Program-made: the position numbers and the translations under genes
NCBI GenBank assembly: GCA_045660445.1
Contig: JAZRDR010000012.1
Coordinates: forward strand, 1-64,000
Length of the DNA stretch: 64,000 nt
Direction: 5' to 3'
Source of the DNA: Faeciplasma sp045660445
Lineage (GTDB): Bacteria; Bacillota; Clostridia; Oscillospirales; Ruminococcaceae
Notes under the pieces: generated by a model
Databases searched by the model: none
What the model was told of the DNA's origin: nothing
Seen by the model: the letters and a program-made list of their open reading frames with translations, nothing else
Shown: in pieces, positions 1 through 6,149 of the stretch
Position numbering within the stretch: the stretch's first letter is position 1
Layout: every line of letters starts with the position of its first letter

Positions 1-916
1 CATGTCCATCAGCAGATGTTCTCGGAATCTTCTTTGCACCCTTGAGATAAGTCCACTTAGCCATCTTATCTCCAGGAATATAATGCTTTTCATCTACATT
101 TCTTTGAAGGATATCGCCGAGCAAGATAGGTTCTTCTTCTGCTTCTATTACTTTAGCGGTATATATCATTCCATCATGCATATAGCCCGCATTCTCGAAT
201 GCGAACTTGAAGTTATCACTTACATCGATGATGTCAGTGCTTATCTCTGTATTTGTTACCTTTCCCATTTCTTGAATCGGGAAAGCCTTTTTCATAAATC
301 CATCGTTATTGATGATCTGTTCTGCAGTACTCTTTGCCATCTTCTTTCCGTATGCAGTATCATTGCGATATGTGAAGATGAATATTCTGCGACGTCTTTG
401 AGCTGCACCATATTTTGCTGCGTTTACTACGCGCCATTCAGCACTGTAGCCTAACTCTGCAAGGCATGCAAGGATGATACCAAAGTCACGTCCTCTTTGC
501 TTTGCAGGAGACTTAAGAAGTCTGTCTACATTCTCAAGGAGGCAGAACGGAGCTTTCTTTGCGATAAGGATATCTCTTATCTGCCACCAAAGTACACCCT
601 TCTTACCTTCGATACCCTTAGACGACGACAGCGAATGCGCTACGCTGTAGTCCTGGCAAGGAAAGCCACCTACGAGGAGCGAATGATCTGGGATAGCATT
701 CTTGTCCATCTCGCTAATGTCCTCTCCAGTGTGATACTCACCTCTCATGTCTGCGCAGTCACCATAATGCTGAACGTAGCAGTCATGAGCCCACTGCGTT
801 TTTGCTCCAGGCTCCCACTGAGAGAACCACGTTGTTTTCCATCCAGAATCCAGATGGTCGAAGCCAAGGCGGAAACCGCCGACTCCTGCGAACAGTTCAC
901 AAATTGTCTTTTGCAT
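1..916 (-). CDS. DNA cytosine-5 methyltransferase, 3' end outside the window
   Basis: The reading frame is open from the ATG at 916 to the left edge (305 residues visible), so the C-terminus is missing. It encodes a C5-cytosine DNA methyltransferase that transfers methyl from SAM to cytosine in a target site. Motif I (FAGVGGFRLG) is at residues 9-18, the catalytic PCQ loop at about 86-88 (Cys87), ENV at 128-130 and the QRRRR motif at about 173-177, in the usual order. The target-recognition domain and last motifs lie beyond the edge. The start follows a strong AGGAGGG site. A small XRE regulator lies 147 bases upstream on the same strand, as in many restriction-modification or phage-type methylase units. 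Whether a nuclease partner exists cannot be seen. Overlapping plus-strand frames are shadows. Confidence 0.93.
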   Translation of the reverse strand, partial: MQKTICELFAGVGGFRLGFDHLDSGWKTTWFSQWEPGAKTQWAHDCYVQHYGDCADMRGEYHTGEDISEMDKNAIPDHSLLVGGFPCQDYSVAHSLSSSKGIEGKKGVLWWQIRDILIAKKAPFCLLENVDRLLKSPAKQRGRDFGIILACLAELGYSAEWRVVNAAKYGAAQRRRRIFIFTYRNDTAYGKKMAKSTAEQIINNDGFMKKAFPIQEMGKVTNTEISTDIIDVSDNFKFAFENAGYMHDGMIYTAKVIEAEEEPILLGDILQRNVDEKHYIPGDKMAKWTYLKGAKKIPRTSADGH

Positions 917-927
917 AAAGCCCTCCT

Positions 928-1018
928 TTGACCTTTCTTGGTCAACACACTTAATATATTTTATAGGCGAGGCATTGCCTCATGTTAGCACCGACAGACG
1001 CCGGATCGTTGCCTATAA
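928..1018 (-). promoter_or_regulatory. Structured spacer between XRE regulator and methylase
   Basis: Three inverted repeats are packed here. TTGACC/GGTCAA (928-933 and 940-945) abuts the methylase ribosome site. GAGGCA/TGCCTC (969-981) is nearly a perfect palindrome. TTATAGGC/GCCTATAA (961-968 and 1011-1018) encloses the second repeat and a short CCG/CGG pair. Seen directly: the repeats. Inferred: operators for the XRE protein or an RNA fold that limits methylase translation. Confidence 0.45.
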
Positions 1019-1063
1019 TTCAAAATTATTGTAGTCTTGAATGTATTTGTTTTTCATCGCTCT

Positions 1064-1267
1064 TTATTCGGGAATAAACTCCATGATATCGTCGATGTTA
1101 CATTCCAAGACCTTACATATCTTACCGAGTGTATCGGTAGTTACGTTTTCGCCCTTACTCATCTTGGTGATAGTATAAGAGCTGACATCCGCAAGCTTAG
1201 CGAGATCCTTTTTCTTCATATCTTTGTCTATGAGGATCTTCCATAACTTCTTATAGCTAACCGCCAT
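1064..1267 (-). CDS. Small Cro/CI-type (XRE) transcriptional regulator
   Basis: A 67-residue protein that is almost entirely one helix-turn-helix domain (HTH_26-like: KKDLAKLADVSSYTITKMSKGE in the recognition region, then the TLGKICKVLEC helix). The start at 1267 has an AAGGAG site. A TTGATA/TATAAT promoter lies upstream, with a CGACC-ATA-GGTCG palindrome at 1283-1295 just after it, a plausible self-operator. The cytosine methylase lies downstream on the same strand, so this is likely its controller. Controllers of this size are common beside C5 methylases. The target genes are inferred. Confidence 0.85.
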   Translation of the reverse strand: MAVSYKKLWKILIDKDMKKKDLAKLADVSSYTITKMSKGENVTTDTLGKICKVLECNIDDIMEFIPE

Positions 1268-1317
1268 TTTTTACTCCTTCCACGACCATAGGTCGAGGTT
1301 ATTATTCTATATTTCCT

Positions 1318-1346
1318 ATTATATCACAAAATTCGCAGTTTATCAA
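1318..1346 (-). promoter_or_regulatory. Promoter of XRE-methylase unit
   Basis: On the minus strand, TTGATA (1341-1346) and TATAAT (1318-1323) are 17 bases apart. They precede the XRE start by about 50 bases. Confidence 0.75.
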
Positions 1347-1397
1347 GTATAAATCGAGGTTTATCTAAATTGGTTTTAGTTTTTTCATCATCGTTTC

Positions 1398-1458
1398 ATA
1401 ACTAAAAAGCACCTCCAACATGAGTGAGCTAATGAGTTAGCACACCTATGTTGGAGGT
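1398..1458 (-). terminator. Intrinsic terminator of the 1472-2176 gene
   Basis: A long stem, ACCTCCAACAT (1411-1421) with ATGTTGGAGGT (1448-1458), holds an inner GCTAA/TTAGC hairpin. On the minus strand it is followed by a short T run. It starts 14 bases after the stop codon of the HTH gene. Confidence 0.75.
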
Positions 1459-1471
1459 ACTGTAAACAATA

Positions 1472-2176
1472 TTATTCCACAAATTCTTCAGCGTCAACAT
1501 CGTCGATTGCAAGTAGCGCAAGCTCCAGCCTTTCGCGCTCTTCGGAACTAATCAAAATTACATTATCAAGATCTGACTCCACAACAAACATCGATTTATT
1601 ATCGTTGCTTTGAAAGATATCAATTGAATGTACACCTTTCAAATAAGGAAAATCTTCATACAACGCACTATCGATATAAGACCATGAATATGTTACCGGT
1701 TTATAATTACGGGATGGCTTTTCTGCAATCGAAGAAACAAGCCAGTCTCTTCCCTGTTTTTTAATTGCTCGAAGTTTTCCACGACGGATCCATTGGCGAA
1801 CTGCTACGGGCTCTACTTCATGTAACTCGGCGAATTCCTTCACAGTTATCATAGGGCAATTAACTTCTAACAAATTGAACGTTTCATCTGTTGCCATAAT
1901 CCATTCATGTTCATTCTCGGCAGAAAAATCTGTCCCATGACACATTTCAAGCGCTATACCCAAGCGTGTAAATCTATAGGAGTAAAACCACCAATCATCG
2001 CACTTAGGAAGTTGGGTATTCTCAATCCTTTTTATAAATTCAAACAAAAGAATTCTTTTTGATTCCGAGAACGAAGCATCGTTTTCATGCTCCACAAGCA
2101 ATTCTTTTAACTCTTCAAGCAAGCTCTCTTTGTTTTGAATATATAATTCCTTAAACAATTTCAAATTATCTTCCAC
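1472..2176 (-). CDS. Helix-turn-helix protein of unknown function
   Basis: A 234-residue soluble protein with a GTG start at 2176 behind a GAGGTG site. Residues about 109-148 form an excisionase/MerR-like winged helix-turn-helix (ITVKEFAELHEV, then VRQWIRRGKLRAIK). The N-terminal half is helical and acidic, and the C-terminal 80 residues resemble no family I can name. It has its own consensus promoter with a GTATCG-ATG-CGATAC palindrome near the start of transcription, which suggests self-repression, and its own terminator. It sits in the accessory left end between the methylase unit and a tRNA fragment. It could be an element regulator or an antitoxin-like protein. No toxin partner is visible. 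Confidence 0.7.
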   Translation of the reverse strand: MEDNLKLFKELYIQNKESLLEELKELLVEHENDASFSESKRILLFEFIKRIENTQLPKCDDWWFYSYRFTRLGIALEMCHGTDFSAENEHEWIMATDETFNLLEVNCPMITVKEFAELHEVEPVAVRQWIRRGKLRAIKKQGRDWLVSSIAEKPSRNYKPVTYSWSYIDSALYEDFPYLKGVHSIDIFQSNDNKSMFVVESDLDNVILISSEERERLELALLAIDDVDAEEFVE

Positions 2177-2201
2177 AAAAACACCTCACGCGAATTGTTT
2201 T

Positions 2202-2249
2202 GTATCGATGCGATACGATTATTTTAACATAAATATTCATTTTTGTCAA
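2202..2249 (-). promoter_or_regulatory. Promoter plus palindromic operator of the HTH gene
   Basis: Minus-strand TTGACA (2244-2249) and TAAAAT (2221-2226) have a 17-base spacer. GTATCG-ATG-CGATAC (2202-2216) lies at the expected transcription start, where a bound repressor would block the polymerase. Confidence 0.75.
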
Positions 2250-2835
2250 GTCTATATTCAAAAACTATCTCGACCCTTTTTCTTTGTCTACTGCGGTGCA
2301 ATTTTTGAACGATGACTGATCTTGAATCTATTGTCCAAACCTCTGCACAGTCTTTTTCTTTGCTTATAGCGTATCAAATAATAACATGCGAATGATCCAG
2401 TAAATCCCGAAAGTTATTGATTCTACAAGGAATAATGCGCCTACTGGATATCTTCTGCCCCGCAGGCGCATTACTCGTTTAGTTGTATTGGTGACATATC
2501 AGCCGTATCATTTTGCGACCACAGCTATGACCACATATTTTGACCACAATTAGAACCGGACTACCTGGACACAGCATTACATAATGGATATTTTAGTATA
2601 TTTTCCGGATTTAATAGCACTCAAAAGACACTATTATACATAAAATATGTATAATTATGCGTTGGGGTGGTAGAGGCCGTGAGTTCAAGTCTCATCACTT
2701 AGACCACATAAGAACGGTTACTTAGATAGAGCTACCGCATCGACCGATAATCTAGGTGATCGAAAGACTGTCTTGATTATACCGTCTCAACTATTAGTTG
2801 CGTTCAATTACAGATGTCAGTTAACAGAAGGTTGA
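2250..2835. other. Gene-free accessory gap
   Basis: No supported coding frame is present. It contains two overlapping inverted repeats. ATCCAGTA/TACTGGAT (2395-2402 and 2442-2449) and TAATGCGCCT/AGGCGCATTA (2433-2442 and 2464-2473) cannot both form fully. A tRNA 3' fragment follows at 2659-2706. The rest is AT-rich and unassigned. Confidence 0.6.
2659..2706 (+). pseudogene. 3' half of a tRNA gene, possible attachment-site remnant
   Basis: A perfect T-arm (stem 2679-2683 with 2691-2695, loop TTCAAGT) is followed by a seven-base acceptor strand CACTTAG, a discriminator A and an encoded CCA ending at 2706. No matching 5' half (CTAAGTG, D-arm, anticodon arm) lies upstream. Seen: the half tRNA. 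Known: tyrosine integrases often use tRNA 3' ends as att sites and leave such copies. Inferred: this marks the right border of an old insertion that includes the methylase unit. Confidence 0.65.
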
Positions 2836-2864
2836 TTGACAATTATTTTGAACTGTGTTAATAT
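2836..2864 (+). promoter_or_regulatory. Promoter of the MFS gene
   Basis: TTGACA (2836-2841) and TAATAT (2859-2864) are separated by 17 bases. They are followed by an AAGGAGGG ribosome site at 2876-2883. Confidence 0.85.
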
Positions 2865-2888
2865 TGACAAAGCCGAAGGAGGGATACT

Positions 2889-4103
2889 ATGGTGAGAAAG
2901 TTGTGGAACAAGGATTTCGTTCTGCTTTTACAGGGTAATGCTGTCAGCACAATAGGTGATCTGATGTACAGCGTCGCCATTGGCTATTGGGTCTATGAAC
3001 AGACAGGCTCCAGCGGCCTTATGGGCATTATGTCTGCCATCTCTTTGTTCGTGACCATGATTCTGTCTCCCTTTAGCGGTAGCATCGTGGATAAATGTAA
3101 TCGCAAATGGGTACTCGTGGGCATGGATATCATGCAGGGTGTCATTATGTTGGGTATCGGTTTGCTGGCATATTTAGACAAACTAAATGTTCTCGGTGTC
3201 CTGATTGCTGCATTTTTGGCAGCGCTTGGCAGTGTATTTTATTCTCCTGCTGCCAATACTCTGATGATCGACATCATTCCCCACGACGATATGGTGAGGG
3301 GACAATCCATTTTCTCCGGATCCAATTCTTTGATCAATATGGTAGGTACCGCTTTCAGCGGTGTAATGGTTGCCTTCTTTGGCGTTCCGCTAATTGTGAT
3401 CATCAACGGTCTGAGCAATCTGTATTCTGCACTCTCAGAACTGTTTATCCGTGTTCCAAGAACCGTGCAGCAGGGCACGCAAGTGTCTGTAAAAAGTGTT
3501 TTGCATGATTCCAAAGAAGCAATAAGGACGATTTTTTCGGACAAATGTCTGCAACTGTTTGTTCCTTGTGCGTTGATCATTAATCTCTTGGGAGCAGGCC
3601 CGCTCACATTGGTATTGCCGTTTTGTATGGAAAAAGGCTTTACAGTAGATATGTATGGCTATCTGATGACTGTTTGGACGGTGGGCTCTTTGGTGTGCGT
3701 TTTGTTATTGGGTATCATTAAGCTGAGCCCGAAGATGCGCTTTTGGGTTATGGCAGTTGGTTTCACCGCTTCCGTAATGTTCTTTGTTTTGGTTTATGTA
3801 TCCAAACAGTTTATACCATTGTGCATTGCGGCTTTTCTTGCTTCATTTGCAAACTGCGCCGGAAACACGATTTTCAACTCATCCTTGATGCTGGCTTTGC
3901 CGGAAGAAAACAGAGGAGCGATTCTTGGATTTATCCAGGCAGCATCTGTTGGCGGCACGGCACTGTCTGCGGTGATTTACGGTGTTTTGGGTGATGTATT
4001 TCCGCTGTATATTGTATTTACGGTGGGCACTCTGCTTTCTCTTGCACCCATGCTGTATATGTGCCTCAGCCGCAGAACCAAGGAATTTGTGTTCAGTCAT
4101 TGA
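2889..4103 (+). CDS. MFS efflux transporter (macrolide/multidrug-type)
   Basis: A 404-residue protein with about twelve hydrophobic segments and the typical MFS loop GSIVDKCNRKWVLVGMD between TM2 and TM3 at about residues 65-80. It most resembles the MFS_3/Mef-like group, which expels drugs or other small molecules by proton antiport. The substrate cannot be told from sequence. It is monocistronic, with a consensus promoter, an AAGGAGGG site and a strong terminator. Leucine codons are largely CTG and TTG, unlike the CTT-rich core genes downstream, and together with the nearby tRNA fragment this suggests transfer. Confidence 0.87.
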   Translation: MVRKLWNKDFVLLLQGNAVSTIGDLMYSVAIGYWVYEQTGSSGLMGIMSAISLFVTMILSPFSGSIVDKCNRKWVLVGMDIMQGVIMLGIGLLAYLDKLNVLGVLIAAFLAALGSVFYSPAANTLMIDIIPHDDMVRGQSIFSGSNSLINMVGTAFSGVMVAFFGVPLIVIINGLSNLYSALSELFIRVPRTVQQGTQVSVKSVLHDSKEAIRTIFSDKCLQLFVPCALIINLLGAGPLTLVLPFCMEKGFTVDMYGYLMTVWTVGSLVCVLLLGIIKLSPKMRFWVMAVGFTASVMFFVLVYVSKQFIPLCIAAFLASFANCAGNTIFNSSLMLALPEENRGAILGFIQAASVGGTALSAVIYGVLGDVFPLYIVFTVGTLLSLAPMLYMCLSRRTKEFVFSH

Positions 4104-4162
4104 GTGTGACTCTCTATCCGGGGATCCTATCAAGATATAAAGCTTAATACATACGAAATAAG

Positions 4163-4196
4163 AACTGCCAGACTGATGATTCAGTCTGGCAGTTTT
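4163..4196 (+). terminator. Intrinsic terminator after the MFS gene
   Basis: A 14-base perfect stem (4163-4176 with 4181-4194) has a TGAT loop and ends in a T run. Confidence 0.9.
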
Positions 4197-4230
4197 CACT
4201 ATATGAGCATGATCTCATGTAAGCATACAT

Positions 4231-4935
4231 TTATATTGTTTCGATAAACTTAGGTTCATCAAACTTCATGCCATTTTCCAAGAGATATCCAAGAAGCAAC
4301 TTATAGTATTCAGGCAAAGCTTTTTCCGTTTCGTCAAATGCGTGTAGCAAAAGAATGTGTCGGTTACCCTGTGCAAACAGAGCCGCTCCCAAGGCAGGAT
4401 CTGAATCATGCATTTTGTTCCATACAGATTCTTTGGTAAAATCCGATTCTTGCCAAATTTTATACTCTTCAAAATCGAACGTCCAAAAAGTATCAACATC
4501 TGTATCCAGAGCGTTTTCGCTCCACCAAGGGTAAGAAATGCTAGTATCATCTACTTTGTGAAATCCGTTATCCCGAAGGTAGTTCTGCAATTCTTTTTTA
4601 TTGTTGCCTCCCTTGTCTCCATATGGGAAGCGAAAAGGTCTATACAAACGTTCGATACCACTGTCACGATACAATCTATCAAGAACCCTTTCGCATTTTT
4701 CGATTTGTTCAATACATTCCTCCAACGTAAGAGATGAGAAGGCTTCGTGAGAATAACTATGATTTCCCACGATCATTCCATTTTTAACGGCATATAGCGC
4801 TTCATCATAATACCGTTCTACATTTTCCCCAGTGGCAAAAAGAATTGCTTTGATCCCATTTTCTTTCAAATAATCCACAATTGCCGGTGTGTTCTCAGAG
4901 GAAATATCGTCAATCGTCAACAGTGCGCTGTTCAT
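4231..4935 (-). CDS. Polysaccharide deacetylase-family (NodB-like) protein
   Basis: A 234-residue NodB-fold hydrolase. The start is placed at 4935 because an AAGGAG site precedes it; the frame extends upstream without support. Motif 1 is TIDDIS (usually TFDDG), motif 2 NHSYSHEAF supplies the two metal histidines, motif 3 is RFPYGDKGG, and motif 5 is LLLHAFD. Such enzymes remove acyl groups from amino sugars or cleave related C-N bonds. No signal peptide or membrane anchor is seen, so it is probably cytoplasmic and may act on a small amide or soluble sugar rather than on the cell wall. It stands alone between two plus-strand units. Confidence 0.82.
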   Translation of the reverse strand: MNSALLTIDDISSENTPAIVDYLKENGIKAILFATGENVERYYDEALYAVKNGMIVGNHSYSHEAFSSLTLEECIEQIEKCERVLDRLYRDSGIERLYRPFRFPYGDKGGNNKKELQNYLRDNGFHKVDDTSISYPWWSENALDTDVDTFWTFDFEEYKIWQESDFTKESVWNKMHDSDPALGAALFAQGNRHILLLHAFDETEKALPEYYKLLLGYLLENGMKFDEPKFIETI

Positions 4936-4970
4936 ACGTTTCTCCTTTTTGATTTGATATTGTTTAGACG

Positions 4971-4999
4971 ATTTTATCATAGATCGTGTAACATGGCAA
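4971..4999 (-). promoter_or_regulatory. Promoter of the deacetylase gene
   Basis: Minus-strand TTGCCA (4994-4999) and TAAAAT (4971-4976) have 17-base spacing, about 35 bases before the start codon. Confidence 0.6.
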
Positions 5000-5108
5000 G
5001 CCACGACTATAAAAACAATATTTCTGTTACTGTGTTATGATATTGGTTTGATTAGAGGTTTTGTCCTCCCACACCATTCCAAATTCTCTTCCATGGCAAC
5101 AATTGCAT

Positions 5109-5137
5109 TTGCAAAACGCCTTCCAATAAGTTATAAT
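5109..5137 (+). promoter_or_regulatory. Promoter of the small Cys-rich peptide
   Basis: TTGCAA (5109-5114) and a perfect TATAAT (5132-5137) are 17 bases apart, giving a short leader to the ribosome site at 5171-5180. Confidence 0.7.
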
Positions 5138-5190
5138 TCTAATTGTCTTCGCGAGACAATTAATTTATTAAAAAGGAGGGACTTCTTAAG

Positions 5191-5283
5191 ATGTGCAATT
5201 TCTTCAACTTTGGTTGCAATTCTAACGGCGACTGTGGATCGATCTTCGAGATTCTTTGCAAGCTCTTTGGTCTTGGCTGCTAA
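5191..5283 (+). CDS. 30-residue cysteine-rich peptide
   Basis: A very short frame with every signal of a real gene: promoter at 5109-5137, a perfect AAAAGGAGGG site about ten bases before the ATG, and a 12-pair terminator 35 bases after the stop. The product has cysteines at positions 2, 9, 15, 23 and 30. The first half is Asn/Gly/Phe-rich (MCNFFNFGCNSNGDCG) and the second half is a hydrophobic amphipathic stretch ending in Cys. There is no signal peptide and no modification or export gene beside it. Possible roles are a small metal- or redox-binding peptide, a membrane-associated micropeptide, or a peptide precursor. It lies just upstream of mscL but is transcribed separately. The function is unknown. 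Confidence 0.72.
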   Translation: MCNFFNFGCNSNGDCGSIFEILCKLFGLGC

Positions 5284-5317
5284 TCCATATACATCATTTT
5301 TCTTGACATAAATATAT

Positions 5318-5356
5318 CGGCGACTCGGCTTTTGTCGGGTCGTCGTTTTGTTTTGG
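5318..5356 (+). terminator. Terminator of the Cys-rich peptide gene
   Basis: A 12-pair stem (5318-5329 with 5334-5345, three wobble pairs) has a TTTT loop and is followed by TTTTGTTTTGG. It isolates the peptide from the mscL promoter that begins at 5359. Confidence 0.9.
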
Positions 5357-5358
5357 TA

Positions 5359-5388
5359 TTGACAAACTCTCGCAAATAAATGTATAAT
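5359..5388 (+). promoter_or_regulatory. Promoter of mscL
   Basis: TTGACA (5359-5364) and TATAAT (5383-5388) have an 18-base spacer. Confidence 0.85.
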
Positions 5389-5424
5389 ATTTGTAACACA
5401 TTTTGTAAAAGGGAGTCACTTATA

Positions 5425-6006
5425 ATGAAGAAATTTTTCTCTGAATTTAAAACATTCATAATGCGCGGCAACGTTATCGACATGGCAGTCGGTGTTATCG
5501 TCGGCGGCGCTTTCACAGCAATCGTTAACGCTTTGAGCAACAACATCTTGAAGCCCCTTATCAATGCTCTTTTGGCAGTGATGTTCGGTGCTGATTCTTT
5601 AAGCGGAATTATGACCATGCTCGTCCCTGTTGAGGTTGACGGCGTTTTGGATCTCACTCAGTCCATCTATATTGACTGGGGCACATTCATCAATGCTATC
5701 ATCAACTTCCTTTTGACCGCTTTGGTTCTCTTCTGCATCGTTAAGGTTATGAACAATCTTAAGGCTGATCAGGCGAAGCTTAAAGAAAAGCTTTCGGGCG
5801 GAATCTCTAAAGAAGATAAGAATGAGCTTAAGGCAAGAGGAATCAAGCTTAACGACAAGACCGCTGTTGACGAATACTTTGCTGAAAAGGCAAGAGCTGC
5901 GGAAGAAGCAAAGAAGGCTGAAGAGGAAAAGGCTCGCTTGGAAAGAGAAGCTAACCCCACCGCCGAAGATCTTCTTAAGGAAATCAGAGATCTTTTGAAG
6001 AAGTAA
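5425..6006 (+). CDS. mscL: Large-conductance mechanosensitive channel MscL
   Basis: A 193-residue channel that opens under membrane tension and releases solutes on hypo-osmotic shock. The start at 5425 follows AAAAGGGAG; the frame open further upstream overlaps the promoter. The N-terminal KKFFSEFKTFIMRGNVIDMAVGVIVGGAF matches the S1 helix and TM1 (about residues 2-45). TM2 lies at about 75-100 and is followed by RKV-like VKVMNNLK. The C-terminal tail of about 90 residues is longer than the usual 30-40 and is highly charged (a run of EEAKKAEEEKARLE), probably a coiled coil. It is monocistronic with a clear promoter and terminator. Confidence 0.95.
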   Translation: MKKFFSEFKTFIMRGNVIDMAVGVIVGGAFTAIVNALSNNILKPLINALLAVMFGADSLSGIMTMLVPVEVDGVLDLTQSIYIDWGTFINAIINFLLTALVLFCIVKVMNNLKADQAKLKEKLSGGISKEDKNELKARGIKLNDKTAVDEYFAEKARAAEEAKKAEEEKARLEREANPTAEDLLKEIRDLLKK

Positions 6007-6017
6007 AACACGAATTA

Positions 6018-6049
6018 TGTGCGTGCGCTTTGGCGTGCGCACATTTTTG
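6018..6049 (+). terminator. Terminator of mscL
   Basis: An 11-pair GC-rich stem (6018-6028 with 6033-6043) is followed by TTTTTG. Confidence 0.88.
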
Positions 6050-6082
6050 TTTAGTTATATTGAAATTTCATTGCCGATTAAA

Positions 6083-6111
6083 TTGATTTATTTCAAGCGA
6101 TGTGATATACT
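6083..6111 (+). promoter_or_regulatory. Promoter of trkA-trkH
   Basis: TTGATT (6083-6088) and TATACT (6106-6111) are spaced 17 bases apart, ahead of a GAGG ribosome site. Confidence 0.6.
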
Positions 6112-6149
6112 TACTATATGCATTCTAAATCTTTTGCGAGGTTTGATAT

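Noticed and set aside
2..931. Two plus-strand open frames (150 and 144 residues)
   Set aside because: They are antisense to the minus-strand cytosine methylase, which has diagnostic motifs; the plus-strand translations show no family features or ribosome sites.
5048..5311. 87-residue plus-strand frame overlapping the Cys-rich peptide
   Set aside because: No ribosome site, and it runs through the promoter of the shorter, fully signalled peptide gene in another frame.
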